Below, piece after piece: positions 15,231-21,839 of a DNA stretch of 43,786 nt. The position numbers and the translations under genes were made by a program. The stretch is from Lachnospiraceae bacterium (GTDB taxonomy: Bacteria; Bacillota; Clostridia; Lachnospirales; Lachnospiraceae), in assembly GCA_900751785.1 (NCBI GenBank), contig CAADSM010000109.1, positions 1 through 43,786 of the forward strand, read 5' to 3'. Positions within the stretch are counted from its first letter, which is position 1. Each line of letters begins with the position of its first letter. Under the pieces are notes generated by a model that saw nothing but the letters and a program-made list of their open reading frames with translations, was not told the DNA's origin and made no database searches.

Positions 15231-15983
15231 CTATCCCTCCAACAATTCATTGTAATTCCGGATCCTGGCGGCCTTGATGCTTTTGCAGTAGTCGCACTTT
15301 CCGCAATACACCGGCGGGACAAGTCCCTGCTTGACATCGGCATAATGCTGAATGTTCCGTTCTATCTCTGACAGGGCCATGTTGATGGTGGAATCCGGTA
15401 TCTGAAAGATGTCCAGGTCAATCGTCCGCTCCTTCGTAGCCACGGCAAGATAGAACGGAAGCAGTTCGTCTGTATTCATAAGCACCCCTGCCTGATATAC
15501 CGCGCCCTGCAGGTCGTATCTCCAAAAAGGAAGGGATTTGAACCGGGCTACCACTTTCAGATCGGTAATGCAGATTCCCGGAAGATAACTATCCATTTTC
15601 ATCTTCCATGGCACACCGAAGAGATCAAACGTCATAATCCGCTGTTTTTCGCCAGACATAAACTTCATGAACAGTTCATCTGACCGTATCCGCGCTATGA
15701 TCTCGTTTGCCTTCCGGAACTCGCTGCGCAGCTCCTGCTTTCTGGTAAAGACTGCCGGATGCTCTTTCATGAACTGGTCCAGTGTACCTTCAAAGTAAGA
15801 ATCCACAAAAGATCCTGTCAGCATGGCCCTGGTCATTTCCGGCTTGTACTCTCCCCGGATTTTCGCCAAGGCCATAGCCTCACACTGCGCGAAGTCTTTA
15901 TACTGCGATACGGAAAAATACTGCTGATTGGCTTCCGGTGAATAGTAATTATTCTGATCCAGCTCCAGTTTCTTCCTCCGCAT
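15231..15983 (-). CDS. PD-(D/E)XK nuclease with probable Fe-S cluster (Cas4/RecB-like)
   Basis: 250 residues. The nuclease core shows D131 (KMDSYLPG), D141-x-K143 (TDLKVV) and the RecB-type Q159/Y163 motif (QGAVYQAG). One cysteine near the N-terminus (C34, FAQCEA) and three near the C-terminus (C227, C230, C233; YCGKCDYC) reproduce the arrangement that holds a 4Fe-4S cluster in Cas4 and AddB. It should degrade DNA ends and leave single strands for the annealing protein. It overlaps the annealing-protein gene and is 3 nt from herA, so all three are co-translated. Confidence 0.82.
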   Translation of the reverse strand: MRRKKLELDQNNYYSPEANQQYFSVSQYKDFAQCEAMALAKIRGEYKPEMTRAMLTGSFVDSYFEGTLDQFMKEHPAVFTRKQELRSEFRKANEIIARIRSDELFMKFMSGEKQRIMTFDLFGVPWKMKMDSYLPGICITDLKVVARFKSLPFWRYDLQGAVYQAGVLMNTDELLPFYLAVATKERTIDLDIFQIPDSTINMALSEIERNIQHYADVKQGLVPPVYCGKCDYCKSIKAARIRNYNELLEG

Positions 15984-16842
15984 CCTTCTTTACGCCTCTC
16001 TTTCCGGATTTCTTTTCATCGCTTTTCTGCTGTTTTGCAAACGGATCCTGGATCTCGCTCTCCGCTTCACCGGCACCTGGCGCCGGAAGATCAAAATACT
16101 GCTCTCTGCTCGCCATTCCATCCCGAAGCGAACGGTATACATTGTTCAGGCGGATCATGTCATTCTCACTGAATGCCTCACATTTACATCCGATATACTT
16201 CTCGATCATCTCCTGAGTGACGGAAAACTTTTCCTCGAAAAGCCGAATCCCATCACGTACGCGGTCGATCAGCGGCTTATCATTTCCTGATACAAGCGTC
16301 TTCTGACATTCCTTCACGGCTGCCTCTACTACATCTCCCGGGATAATCCCGAGGATGCAGGACCTTAAGCGGCGTGCTCCCTGGTTTGCAACCATCTCGT
16401 AGATATCACGAGGGTCGGTCAGCGGAACATTTCCTTTTTTCGTGCTGCGGACATGCGGAACGCTGAAGATCTTGACCTGCCGGGTGTTCGTTTCCAAATC
16501 CCACGCATACGCCATTACCTGAGATTCTCCGTTCTTATTCTCCAGTTCAGTGATTCCAAAATCCAGATTTCCCCAATTCTGCGCCATAGCTTCCGCCAGG
16601 CGGATTGACGGACCTGTCACCTTCGTTCCGCCCCTCGGATATTCGTACATAGCACTTTCAGCAAGAGATTTCCTCTTGCATGACTGCATGATCCGGTTGT
16701 AGCTCTCCACCTCATCCCGTGGAAATCTCTTCGCGATCACCATAGCCGCCTGTACTTCCTGCGCCTGGCGGCTGATCATCATTTCTGTCTGTGTGTTACG
16801 GCTCATCATTCCGCCGTCCTGCTGCATTACAATATCATTCAT
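15949..16842 (-). CDS. Probable single-strand annealing/recombination protein
   Basis: 297 residues from ATG 16842 (AAAGGAG about 10 nt upstream; an ATG at 16863 overlapping the previous stop is the alternative). The conserved-looking core has CKRKSLAESAMYEYPRGGTKVTGPSIRLAEAM and later NQGARRLRSCILGIIPGDVVEAAV; the last 60 residues are a charged, disordered tail. The core resembles a phage family usually placed next to exonucleases. I call it an annealing protein from the tight link to a PD-(D/E)XK exonuclease, as in RecE-RecT and lambda Exo-Beta; the exact superfamily is not certain. Confidence 0.65.
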   Translation of the reverse strand: MNDIVMQQDGGMMSRNTQTEMMISRQAQEVQAAMVIAKRFPRDEVESYNRIMQSCKRKSLAESAMYEYPRGGTKVTGPSIRLAEAMAQNWGNLDFGITELENKNGESQVMAYAWDLETNTRQVKIFSVPHVRSTKKGNVPLTDPRDIYEMVANQGARRLRSCILGIIPGDVVEAAVKECQKTLVSGNDKPLIDRVRDGIRLFEEKFSVTQEMIEKYIGCKCEAFSENDMIRLNNVYRSLRDGMASREQYFDLPAPGAGEAESEIQDPFAKQQKSDEKKSGKRGVKKDAEEETGAGSE

Positions 16843-16859
16843 CTTTTTTACTGCTCCTT

Positions 16860-16991
16860 TCATTCAATAATCAAATATGTCAGATCCGTGCCTTTGATAT
16901 GCTCCTCTGCAATCCGCACCACTTCCTCATATTCTTCAGAACTGCACTCTAAAGTTCCGTCGGAATACCGGATCATCCAGATATGGATCAT
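16860..16991 (-). CDS. Small phage protein, 43 residues
   Basis: A short frame starting MIHIWMIRYSDGTLEC and ending YLIIE, with GGGGAGAG just before its ATG. It overlaps the stop of the upstream gene and the start region of the annealing-protein gene by ATGA-type overlaps, so it is translationally coupled on both sides. Unknown function. Confidence 0.6.
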   Translation of the reverse strand: MIHIWMIRYSDGTLECSSEEYEEVVRIAEEHIKGTDLTYLIIE

Positions 16992-17212
16992 CTCTCCCCG
17001 CTGCACGGATCAGCCTCCTTTATCCAGTTTCCGGAATAGAACCACTCCACCAGCGTAAGTGCCGCCAGATAGAAGTTCTCAGCTTCCCTGAAGATCTGCA
17101 TTGCAGTCTCCTGCTCTTGCTCAGTTCCAGAGTAAATACGTTCGCACGCGTATGAAAATGCATCTCTTTCAAAGACCTGTTTCCCGGCTTCTGGTCCGAT
17201 TCCTATGTACAT
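16988..17212 (-). CDS. Small phage protein, unknown function
   Basis: 74 residues starting MYIGIGPEAGKQVFERDAF (ATG 17212, GGAGG at 17218-17222). Acidic and helical, ending IKEADPCSGER. No recognised domain. It belongs to the string of coupled small early genes upstream of the recombination block. Confidence 0.6.
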   Translation of the reverse strand: MYIGIGPEAGKQVFERDAFSYACERIYSGTEQEQETAMQIFREAENFYLAALTLVEWFYSGNWIKEADPCSGER

Positions 17213-17284
17213 TCGCACCTCCTTGTGATAAGATAAGGTTGGTTATTTTCCAGAGCGCCCGAGCCTGCCAGCTCACATGGGCGC

Positions 17285-17458
17285 TCATCTTCTTTTCCGG
17301 AAGGGGTTCTCCCTGCATTTCCGGATGATTTTGATCAGCTTGTCAGTCGTACTGTCACCCCATCCGGCGATCCACCGAAGAAATTCAATATCCTCGGGAT
17401 CCAGTTCTTCCACTGGCAGCTGTTCGAGCATCTGCTGTATCCTGGCGCCCTGCGTCAT
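17285..17458 (-). CDS. Small phage protein, unknown function
   Basis: 57 residues from ATG 17458 (GGAGG 8 nt upstream). The product reads MTQGARIQQMLEQLP then EDIEFLRWIAGWGDSTTDKL, helical with a basic tail. Unknown. The gap to the next gene (17213-17284) has no further coding signal. Confidence 0.5.
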   Translation of the reverse strand: MTQGARIQQMLEQLPVEELDPEDIEFLRWIAGWGDSTTDKLIKIIRKCRENPFRKRR

Positions 17459-17473
17459 CGTCTTCACCTCCCT

Positions 17474-17692
17474 TCAGATCGGCCCCGCCTGCAGCACATA
17501 TATGATCACTGCCTCGATCACCACCAGGCACGTCAGACCATATGCCAGCAGCGCCCAGCGGAACTCCCTACGGACTGATTTCTTGTACAGGCTGCGCCAG
17601 TTGATCGTTTTCTTACGCTCACGTCGCGATACCGGCTTGCGGTCTCCTGTGCGGATCAGGCGGATTTCCTGTGTCTCTCTCATGTCTCCCAT
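17474..17692 (-). CDS. Small single-pass membrane protein
   Basis: 72 residues: a basic N-terminal 45 residues (SRRERKKTINWRSLYKKSVRRE) followed by one hydrophobic segment (ALLAYGLTCLVVIEAVIIYVL) and a very short tail. GGAGG stands 8 nt before the ATG. Early-region membrane proteins of this size in phages are often of unknown role. Confidence 0.55.
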   Translation of the reverse strand: MGDMRETQEIRLIRTGDRKPVSRRERKKTINWRSLYKKSVRREFRWALLAYGLTCLVVIEAVIIYVLQAGPI

Positions 17693-17715
17693 TGGCTTGT
17701 CCTCCTCTCTCCCGC

Positions 17716-17808
17716 TTACGCGGGTTTCTCAATCGTGTATTCAATTGTTACTCCCTCCTGCTCTGCAAGAAGGCTGATCAATACTTCCATGATCTTTTCA
17801 ATATTCAC
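17716..17808 (-). CDS. Small phage protein, 30 residues, first gene of the early operon
   Basis: A GTG-started frame (17808) with GAGGTGGT just upstream. The product is V/MNIEKIMEVLISLLAEQEGV... ending IEKPA. A longer frame reaching 17976 overlaps the divergent promoter and the neighbouring gene and is not used. Short acidic proteins with this pattern are common at this position in Clostridia prophages. Function unknown. Confidence 0.5.
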   Translation of the reverse strand: MNIEKIMEVLISLLAEQEGVTIEYTIEKPA

Positions 17809-17842
17809 ATGCACCACCTCTCTAATTTGTATGCGCCCCTGA

Positions 17843-17871
17843 TTGTCCGGGTTGCTGGTATCTGGTATAAT
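17843..17871 (+). promoter_or_regulatory. Strong promoter of the Abi-alpha gene
   Basis: TTGTCC (17843-17848) and a perfect TATAAT (17866-17871) spaced by 17 nt. Transcription would start near 17878, so the ATG at 17883 is almost leaderless and the ATG at 17904 with AAAGGA upstream is the more likely start. Confidence 0.75.
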
Positions 17872-17903
17872 CTTCCTATCAAATGATGAAAGGAATGATT
17901 TAC

Positions 17904-18725
17904 ATGTTTGATAATTTTGAACTTCCAAATGAAACTGTTGATAAAGCATATGATGATATTGCTCACCCTGCGGCATCAGAAGCTGGAAAATTTATAGGTC
18001 GTATTCCTCGCGCTATAAACGCCGCTTTATCTGGAATTGATAAATGGATTATGCAAAAAGAATACAATCTATCAGAAACCGAAAGGCTTCTTGCTCAAAA
18101 AATGAAAAATACAGAACCACAAAACATTGTTCCGCCAGAACCTTATGTGGCAATTCCCGCATTACAATCCATAAGCTATTGCTTTAACAATGAAGAGCTC
18201 AGAAACCTTTATGCGAATCTTCTAGCTAATGCTATGACCGCTGCAAATAAGAACAACGTCCACCCTGCCTTTGTCGAAATAATAAAGCAATTTTCTCCTA
18301 ACGATGCTTTGGTTTTAAAGGAAATATTTAATCGTACACACACCGCTCCTCTTCCTTGCGCAAAGCTATCCATTGTTCTTAAAATTAAAGGTTTACATAT
18401 TGCTGGACAACTCCCTAAGCGCAAGATATATTCCGACATAATAACGGATTTGTGCCAACACCAGCTAACCCACAAACAGCTTTCAGTCAGTCTTGAAAAT
18501 CTAAACCGCTTAGGATTAATTACATTCAGCGATATCATTTTAGAAGATACTTTATATGATTTCGTAAAAACATCGTATATGTACAGTGTTGTATCATCAG
18601 ATTTTGATTCCTTGAAAGGAACCGATGAGGAACCCGAATATATTGATATTGATAAATTATGCCTCTATATTACTGACCTGGGCGAATTATTCTGCAATAT
18701 TTGCATCAAGGATTTTGATTCTTAA
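17904..18725 (+). CDS. Abi-alpha (DUF4393) family protein
   Basis: 273 residues, on the strand opposite to the early operon and with its own promoter. The region ALQSISYCFNNEELRNLYANLLANAMT followed by NVHPAFVEIIKQFSPNDA is the signature of the DUF4393/Abi-alpha family, named for an abortive-infection plasmid gene. There is no clear membrane segment. GC is clearly lower than in surrounding phage genes, marking it as horizontally acquired cargo. A defence role against other phages is likely from the family name and position but not shown by the sequence itself. Confidence 0.8.
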   Translation: MFDNFELPNETVDKAYDDIAHPAASEAGKFIGRIPRAINAALSGIDKWIMQKEYNLSETERLLAQKMKNTEPQNIVPPEPYVAIPALQSISYCFNNEELRNLYANLLANAMTAANKNNVHPAFVEIIKQFSPNDALVLKEIFNRTHTAPLPCAKLSIVLKIKGLHIAGQLPKRKIYSDIITDLCQHQLTHKQLSVSLENLNRLGLITFSDIILEDTLYDFVKTSYMYSVVSSDFDSLKGTDEEPEYIDIDKLCLYITDLGELFCNICIKDFDS

Positions 18726-18887
18726 TATCTCTTCTCTAAGCTTTTTTACCTCATGTAACAATTTTTCGTTGGATTTAATACTATCTTCTACAAGTAGCTG
18801 TGCTTCTTCGAAAACAGCTACTTTTCTTTCAAGTGCTTTAAATCTTTTTCTCGAAATCCACACCTTTACACCACTCTCCTCTCCCAA
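18687..18887 (-). CDS. Small coiled-coil phage protein
   Basis: 66 residues at most (TTG start at 18887; a GTG at 18863 is possible). Reads VWISRKRFKALERKVAVFEE and LHEVKKLREEILRIK, a continuous charged heptad-like helix. The pattern W-I-S-x-x-x-(F/Y)-x-x-L is frequent in small phage early proteins. It overlaps the end of the Abi-alpha gene by 39 nt on the other strand, so the two transcripts are antisense to each other there. Confidence 0.5.
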   Translation of the reverse strand: MGEESGVKVWISRKRFKALERKVAVFEEAQLLVEDSIKSNEKLLHEVKKLREEILRIKILDANIAE

Positions 18888-18999
18888 TTAAAGTCCTGTT
18901 TATCGGACACACTGTCTGCTACCACACTTTCTTATGCTTTACAAAATAATCATGTATCTTTTATAAAATCTTTATTGACATATACAATATTTTGTGCAT

Positions 19000-19080
19000 G
19001 AACATTCGTTTTGCGCTTTATATAGTATTTTTTCTTGACTTGCCATTATTTTTATAGTAGCCTATTACCAGAACGTTCGT
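19000..19080. promoter_or_regulatory. Two SOS-box-like sites upstream of the Cys-rich small gene
   Basis: GAACATTCGT (19000-19009) and GAACGTTCGT (19071-19080), about 71 bp apart, match the GAAC-N4-GT(T) core of the Gram-positive LexA/DinR box imperfectly. TTGACA (18975-18980) and TTGACT (19035-19040) lie nearby without a clean -10. The sites could be operators for LexA or another repressor. Confidence 0.4.
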
Positions 19081-19107
19081 ATTACATTCAGAAAGGCGGT
19101 GAAACAC

Positions 19108-19320
19108 ATGAATTTTTACTATTTCAATGACAACGCTGACGAGCATGGTTACCATGAAGTACACACGGAAGACTGTACATTCCTTCCGTCTTTATCCAAT
19201 CGTACACTTATTGGATACTATAGCGATTGCAAAGCGGCTATCATTGCTGCTCGCATTGCTCACCCGGGTAAGAAATTTGATGGTTGCTATTTCTGCTGTC
19301 GTGAATGTCATAGGGGATAA
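19108..19320 (+). CDS. Cys/His-rich small protein of a widespread unnamed family
   Basis: 70 residues from ATG 19108, with AGGCGG 8 nt upstream. The pattern YYFNDNADEHGYHEVHTEDCTFLP, then a Cys, and DGCYFCCRECHRG at the end appears in small proteins across Firmicutes and phages; it should bind a metal through its Cys and His residues. Plus-strand gene within the minus-strand lytic arm. A short hairpin with TTT follows it. Function unknown; the SOS-like sites upstream may tie it to prophage induction or DNA damage. Confidence 0.7.
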   Translation: MNFYYFNDNADEHGYHEVHTEDCTFLPSLSNRTLIGYYSDCKAAIIAARIAHPGKKFDGCYFCCRECHRG

Positions 19321-19325
19321 TAAGG

Positions 19326-19348
19326 GGCTGGCTATATTGTCAGCCTTT
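19326..19348 (+). terminator. Weak intrinsic terminator
   Basis: GGCTG and CAGCC arms around a 10-nt loop, followed by TTTAAT on the plus strand, just after the Cys-rich small gene. It lies over the end of the facing small gene (stop at 19340), so it may act both ways. Confidence 0.45.
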
Positions 19349-19507
19349 AATCGTGGCATTTTTTCTGTAGATTTCCCTCACACTCTCACATGCCTCATCA
19401 AGGTTTTCCAGCGTCATATGATTTTCAATCATACATCTGGAAATAGCATTGATTAAAATTGCCTTCTGCTCCTCTCTTGTTACGCTGTCAAGATTCTTTT
19501 TGTCCAC
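19340..19507 (-). CDS. Small lytic-arm protein, 55 residues
   Basis: GTG start at 19507 with AAAGGAGAG upstream. The product begins VDKKNLDSVTREEQKAILINAI and ends REIYRKNATIKG; helical and charged. It follows the Cro-like repressor after 5 nt and is therefore part of the leftward transcript from the immunity region. No known domain. Confidence 0.6.
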   Translation of the reverse strand: MDKKNLDSVTREEQKAILINAISRCMIENHMTLENLDEACESVREIYRKNATIKG

Positions 19508-19512
19508 AACTA

Positions 19513-19779
19513 TCACTCTCCTTTCTTTCCGGCTGAATAGATGTCATTGGAGTCAATCATAAACAAATAGTTTGCATCCACGCCCACATCTTTCAATGCA
19601 TTTATAATAGATGCTATATCTACTGCTCTTATCAGCCGTCTCCCATTCAGCATGTCGCTGAACTCTTGAATTGTAAATCCGGCTTTTTCAGCCAGTGCCG
19701 TTTGCTTGAGCCCTTTTTCCTTTATAATTTCTCGGACTCGATTCGCCACGACACTATTTGATGTCTGAATATCAAGCAA
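19513..19779 (-). CDS. Cro-like HTH (XRE) repressor
   Basis: 88 residues from a TTG at 19779 (AAAGGAGG 7 nt upstream). The longer frame to 19857 extends upstream of the predicted transcription start and crosses operators, so it is rejected. The XRE helix-turn-helix is visible in KGLKQTALAEKAGFTIQEFSDMLNGRR. It is divergent from the CI-like repressor and placed at the head of the leftward lytic transcript, as expected of a Cro or early regulator. Confidence 0.82.
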   Translation of the reverse strand: MLDIQTSNSVVANRVREIIKEKGLKQTALAEKAGFTIQEFSDMLNGRRLIRAVDIASIINALKDVGVDANYLFMIDSNDIYSAGKKGE

Positions 19780-19801
19780 CTTGTTTCCTCCTTTCGTTTT
19801 A

Positions 19802-19904
19802 ATAAGTTTCTTGTCATTTATGAGCATATAACAAGTTTCTTGTTTTGTCAATACCATTTTAACAATTTTCTTGTTTGTTTATATTGACATAACAAGAAAA
19901 CTGA
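19802..19904. promoter_or_regulatory. Array of repressor operators spaced about 30 bp
   Basis: Sites: 19802-19814 (ATAAGTTTCTTGT), 19831-19843 (ACAAGTTTCTTGT, perfect palindrome around a 3-nt centre), 19862-19874 (ACAATTTTCTTGT) and a degenerate half-site at 19892-19904 (ACAAG present, right half poor). The centres are 29, 31 and 30 bp apart, i.e. on the same helix face every three turns. Sites two and four sit within the spacers of the leftward and rightward promoters. Confidence 0.8.
19823..19851 (-). promoter_or_regulatory. Leftward (lytic) promoter
   Basis: TTGACA (19846-19851) and TATGCT (19823-19828), 17-nt spacer, with a repressor operator exactly in the spacer. Drives the Cro-like gene. 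Confidence 0.75.
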
Positions 19905-19912
19905 AATACAAT
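19884..19912 (+). promoter_or_regulatory. Rightward (repressor maintenance) promoter
   Basis: TTGACA (19884-19889) and TACAAT (19907-19912), 17-nt spacer, containing a degenerate operator. Drives the CI-like repressor and perhaps the cargo genes behind it. Confidence 0.8.
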
Positions 19913-19944
19913 GCCTATATAAGGAATAAGAAGGTGGTGATGTA

Positions 19945-20655
19945 ATGAGTGTTGGAAGTAGGATAAAAGAGTTGCGTGAGAATAAAGGTTTGTCGAGAAA
20001 TGAACTGGCAAATTTGTTGGGAGTAACAGTGGGAGCTATTTCTAATTATGAAAATGAAGTAAGCTCACCCAAAGAACCCATATTATTTAAAATAATGGAT
20101 GCATTAAATTGTGATGCAAATTATTTATTTCAGGATGCTTTGGATATGCCTGTAATGAAAAATAGCGTATCTGTTGATGAATTTGAGCACATAAAAAAAT
20201 ACCGCGGTCTCGACGACCACGGCAGAGAAATAGTAGATTTTATCCTGAACAAAGAGCACGAGCGTTATATGGCATCTATTAACGAGAAGCCTGACGCTCT
20301 GCGCATATATACATACATGAAGAAGATCGCCGCAGCCGGAAATGGATTTTATTTCGATGACATTCCCACTGAGACTATCGAGGCTCCGTACATGGAGGGC
20401 GCTGATTTTATCATCGGAGTCAGTGGCGACAGTATGGAACCAACATACAACGACGGCGATCTAGTATATGTAGAAAAACGACAGATTCTGAATACCGGCG
20501 AAGTCGGAATTTTTATAGTAAATAACGAGTGCTACATCAAGGAAGTTGGAGAAGATGGGCTGTTATCCCACAATCCAAAGTACAAGACCATCACTGGGAC
20601 GGAAGATATACACTGTATCGGGAAAGTTTTAGGTAAGGTAGATATGAACGCATAA
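19945..20655 (+). CDS. CI-like repressor with S24 self-cleaving domain
   Basis: 236 residues. N-terminal XRE helix-turn-helix (SRNELANLLGVTVGAISNYENEVS, about 17-40) binds the operators. The C-terminal LexA/S24 domain has an Ala-Gly cleavage site (A131-G132 in KIAAAGNG), the catalytic serine S163 in SGDSMEPT and lysine K199 in CYIKEV. RecA-stimulated self-cleavage after DNA damage would lift repression and start lytic growth. The rightward promoter lies 33 nt upstream and the cargo gene follows 63 nt downstream. Confidence 0.93.
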   Translation: MSVGSRIKELRENKGLSRNELANLLGVTVGAISNYENEVSSPKEPILFKIMDALNCDANYLFQDALDMPVMKNSVSVDEFEHIKKYRGLDDHGREIVDFILNKEHERYMASINEKPDALRIYTYMKKIAAAGNGFYFDDIPTETIEAPYMEGADFIIGVSGDSMEPTYNDGDLVYVEKRQILNTGEVGIFIVNNECYIKEVGEDGLLSHNPKYKTITGTEDIHCIGKVLGKVDMNA

Positions 20656-20686
20656 GCGATCATATAAGTGTGGTGTTTTCTCGGAA
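20643..20686 (+). repeat. Hairpin-plus-tail element, copy A
   Basis: A hairpin formed by 20643-20651 (TATGAACGC) and 20656-20664 (GCGATCATA) with a 4-nt loop that includes the repressor stop codon, followed by GTGTGGTGTTTTCTCGGAA. A close copy (B) precedes the next cargo gene. The two hairpins differ by a G-C to A-T exchange that keeps pairing. Confidence 0.6.
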
Positions 20687-20718
20687 AATTTTATACAAAG
20701 GAAAGAGAGGAATAGTCT

Positions 20719-21768
20719 ATGGAATTTAACGAAGCTATCAAACAATTTTCAGAACGTGTATCCACGATAAGAGACAGCATCTCAACAGAAGAGGCGACAA
20801 AGATGTCCCTCATTGTCCCATTATTCCAGATTTTGGGATATGATGTGTTTAATCCGACAGAGTTTTGCCCCGAATACACCGCGGATGTCGGAATCAAAAA
20901 GGGTGAAAAAGTGGACTATGCTATCCTCGAAAATGGAGCTCCATCAATCCTTATAGAATGCAAGAGCTGTTCCGAACAGTTGGATAAGCACTCTTCTCAG
21001 CTTTTTAGATATTTCGGAACAACACCCGCAAAATTTGGTATCCTGACAAATGGTATAATATATCGTTTCTATACCGATCTGGAAGAATCAAACAAAATGG
21101 ATCTTGTTCCGTTTTTAGAAATTGATATGTTAAATCTTAAAGACTCATCAATTAATGAGCTCAAAAAATTCTGCAAGGGAAATTTTGATAAAGAAAAGAT
21201 TTTCAGTACAGCAGAAGAACTTAAGTACAGTAGCTTAATCAAAGGTGTATTAGCAAAAGAATTTGATGCCCCGTCCGAAGATTTTGTCCGCTTTGTATTA
21301 ACAACAATATATGACGGACAGAAAAATCAACGCGTTATAGACAAGTTTACTCCTCTTGTTAAAAGAGCCTTTTCTTCGTTTGTCAATGAAATAGTAAATA
21401 ATAAAATATCATCTGCACTTACGAAGGACACTGAGGAAGAAGAGGTTCCTGATGAGCCCGCTGAAATTCCGGCTTCAAAGATTGTAACCACGGATGATGA
21501 GATTGAAGCTTTTTACATTGTCAGAGGATTGCTCGCCGGCGTTATCCCTGTCGAAGATATCGTACACCGAGACACCGAGAGTTATTTCGGAATTTTGTAT
21601 AAAAACAATAACAGAAAACCTATTTGCCGGATTAATCTCGACACTAAGAATAAACAGCTCCTCATACCCGACGAAAACAAGAAATTTGAGCGAATATACA
21701 TTGATTCATTGAATGATATTTACAAATATAAAGATCGCCTGATAGAAGTTGCAAAAAGATATTTATAA
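20719..21768 (+). CDS. HsdR_N-type PD-(D/E)XK nuclease-like protein
   Basis: 349 residues. The N-terminal 150 residues match the type I restriction R-subunit N-terminal nuclease domain (HSDR_N_2): E25, D66 in KVDYAI, E80-x-K82 in LIECKS, and the Q94/Y98 motif in SSQLFRYFG. There is no helicase domain, no modification or specificity gene nearby, so it is not a complete restriction system. The C-terminal ~90 residues (ASKIVTTDDEIEAFYIVRGLL) look like a second small domain. Proteins of this kind are frequent beside phage repressors, where exclusion of other phages is suspected. Co-transcription with the repressor would give expression in the lysogen. Confidence 0.8.
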   Translation: MEFNEAIKQFSERVSTIRDSISTEEATKMSLIVPLFQILGYDVFNPTEFCPEYTADVGIKKGEKVDYAILENGAPSILIECKSCSEQLDKHSSQLFRYFGTTPAKFGILTNGIIYRFYTDLEESNKMDLVPFLEIDMLNLKDSSINELKKFCKGNFDKEKIFSTAEELKYSSLIKGVLAKEFDAPSEDFVRFVLTTIYDGQKNQRVIDKFTPLVKRAFSSFVNEIVNNKISSALTKDTEEEEVPDEPAEIPASKIVTTDDEIEAFYIVRGLLAGVIPVEDIVHRDTESYFGILYKNNNRKPICRINLDTKNKQLLIPDENKKFERIYIDSLNDIYKYKDRLIEVAKRYL

Positions 21769-21773
21769 GGTTT

Positions 21774-21812
21774 ATAACCGCTTCGGCGATTATATAGTGG
21801 TGTTTCTCGGAA
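21774..21812 (+). repeat. Hairpin-plus-tail element, copy B
   Basis: ATAACCGC (21774-21781), TTCG loop, GCGATTAT (21786-21793), then AGTGGTGTTTCTCGGAA. Same layout and tail as copy A at 20643-20686, with the unpaired position in the same place and one compensated base pair. Confidence 0.6.
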
Positions 21813-21839
21813 CAAATATAAGAGAAAAGGGGAAAAGCT

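Noticed and set aside
17809..17976. N-terminal extension of the 30-residue early protein
   Set aside because: It would overlap the Abi-alpha promoter and start; a GTG with GAGGTGGT at 17808 explains the gene better.
20719..21768. Complete type I restriction-modification system
   Set aside because: Only the R-subunit N-terminal nuclease domain is present; there is no helicase part, no hsdM and no hsdS nearby.
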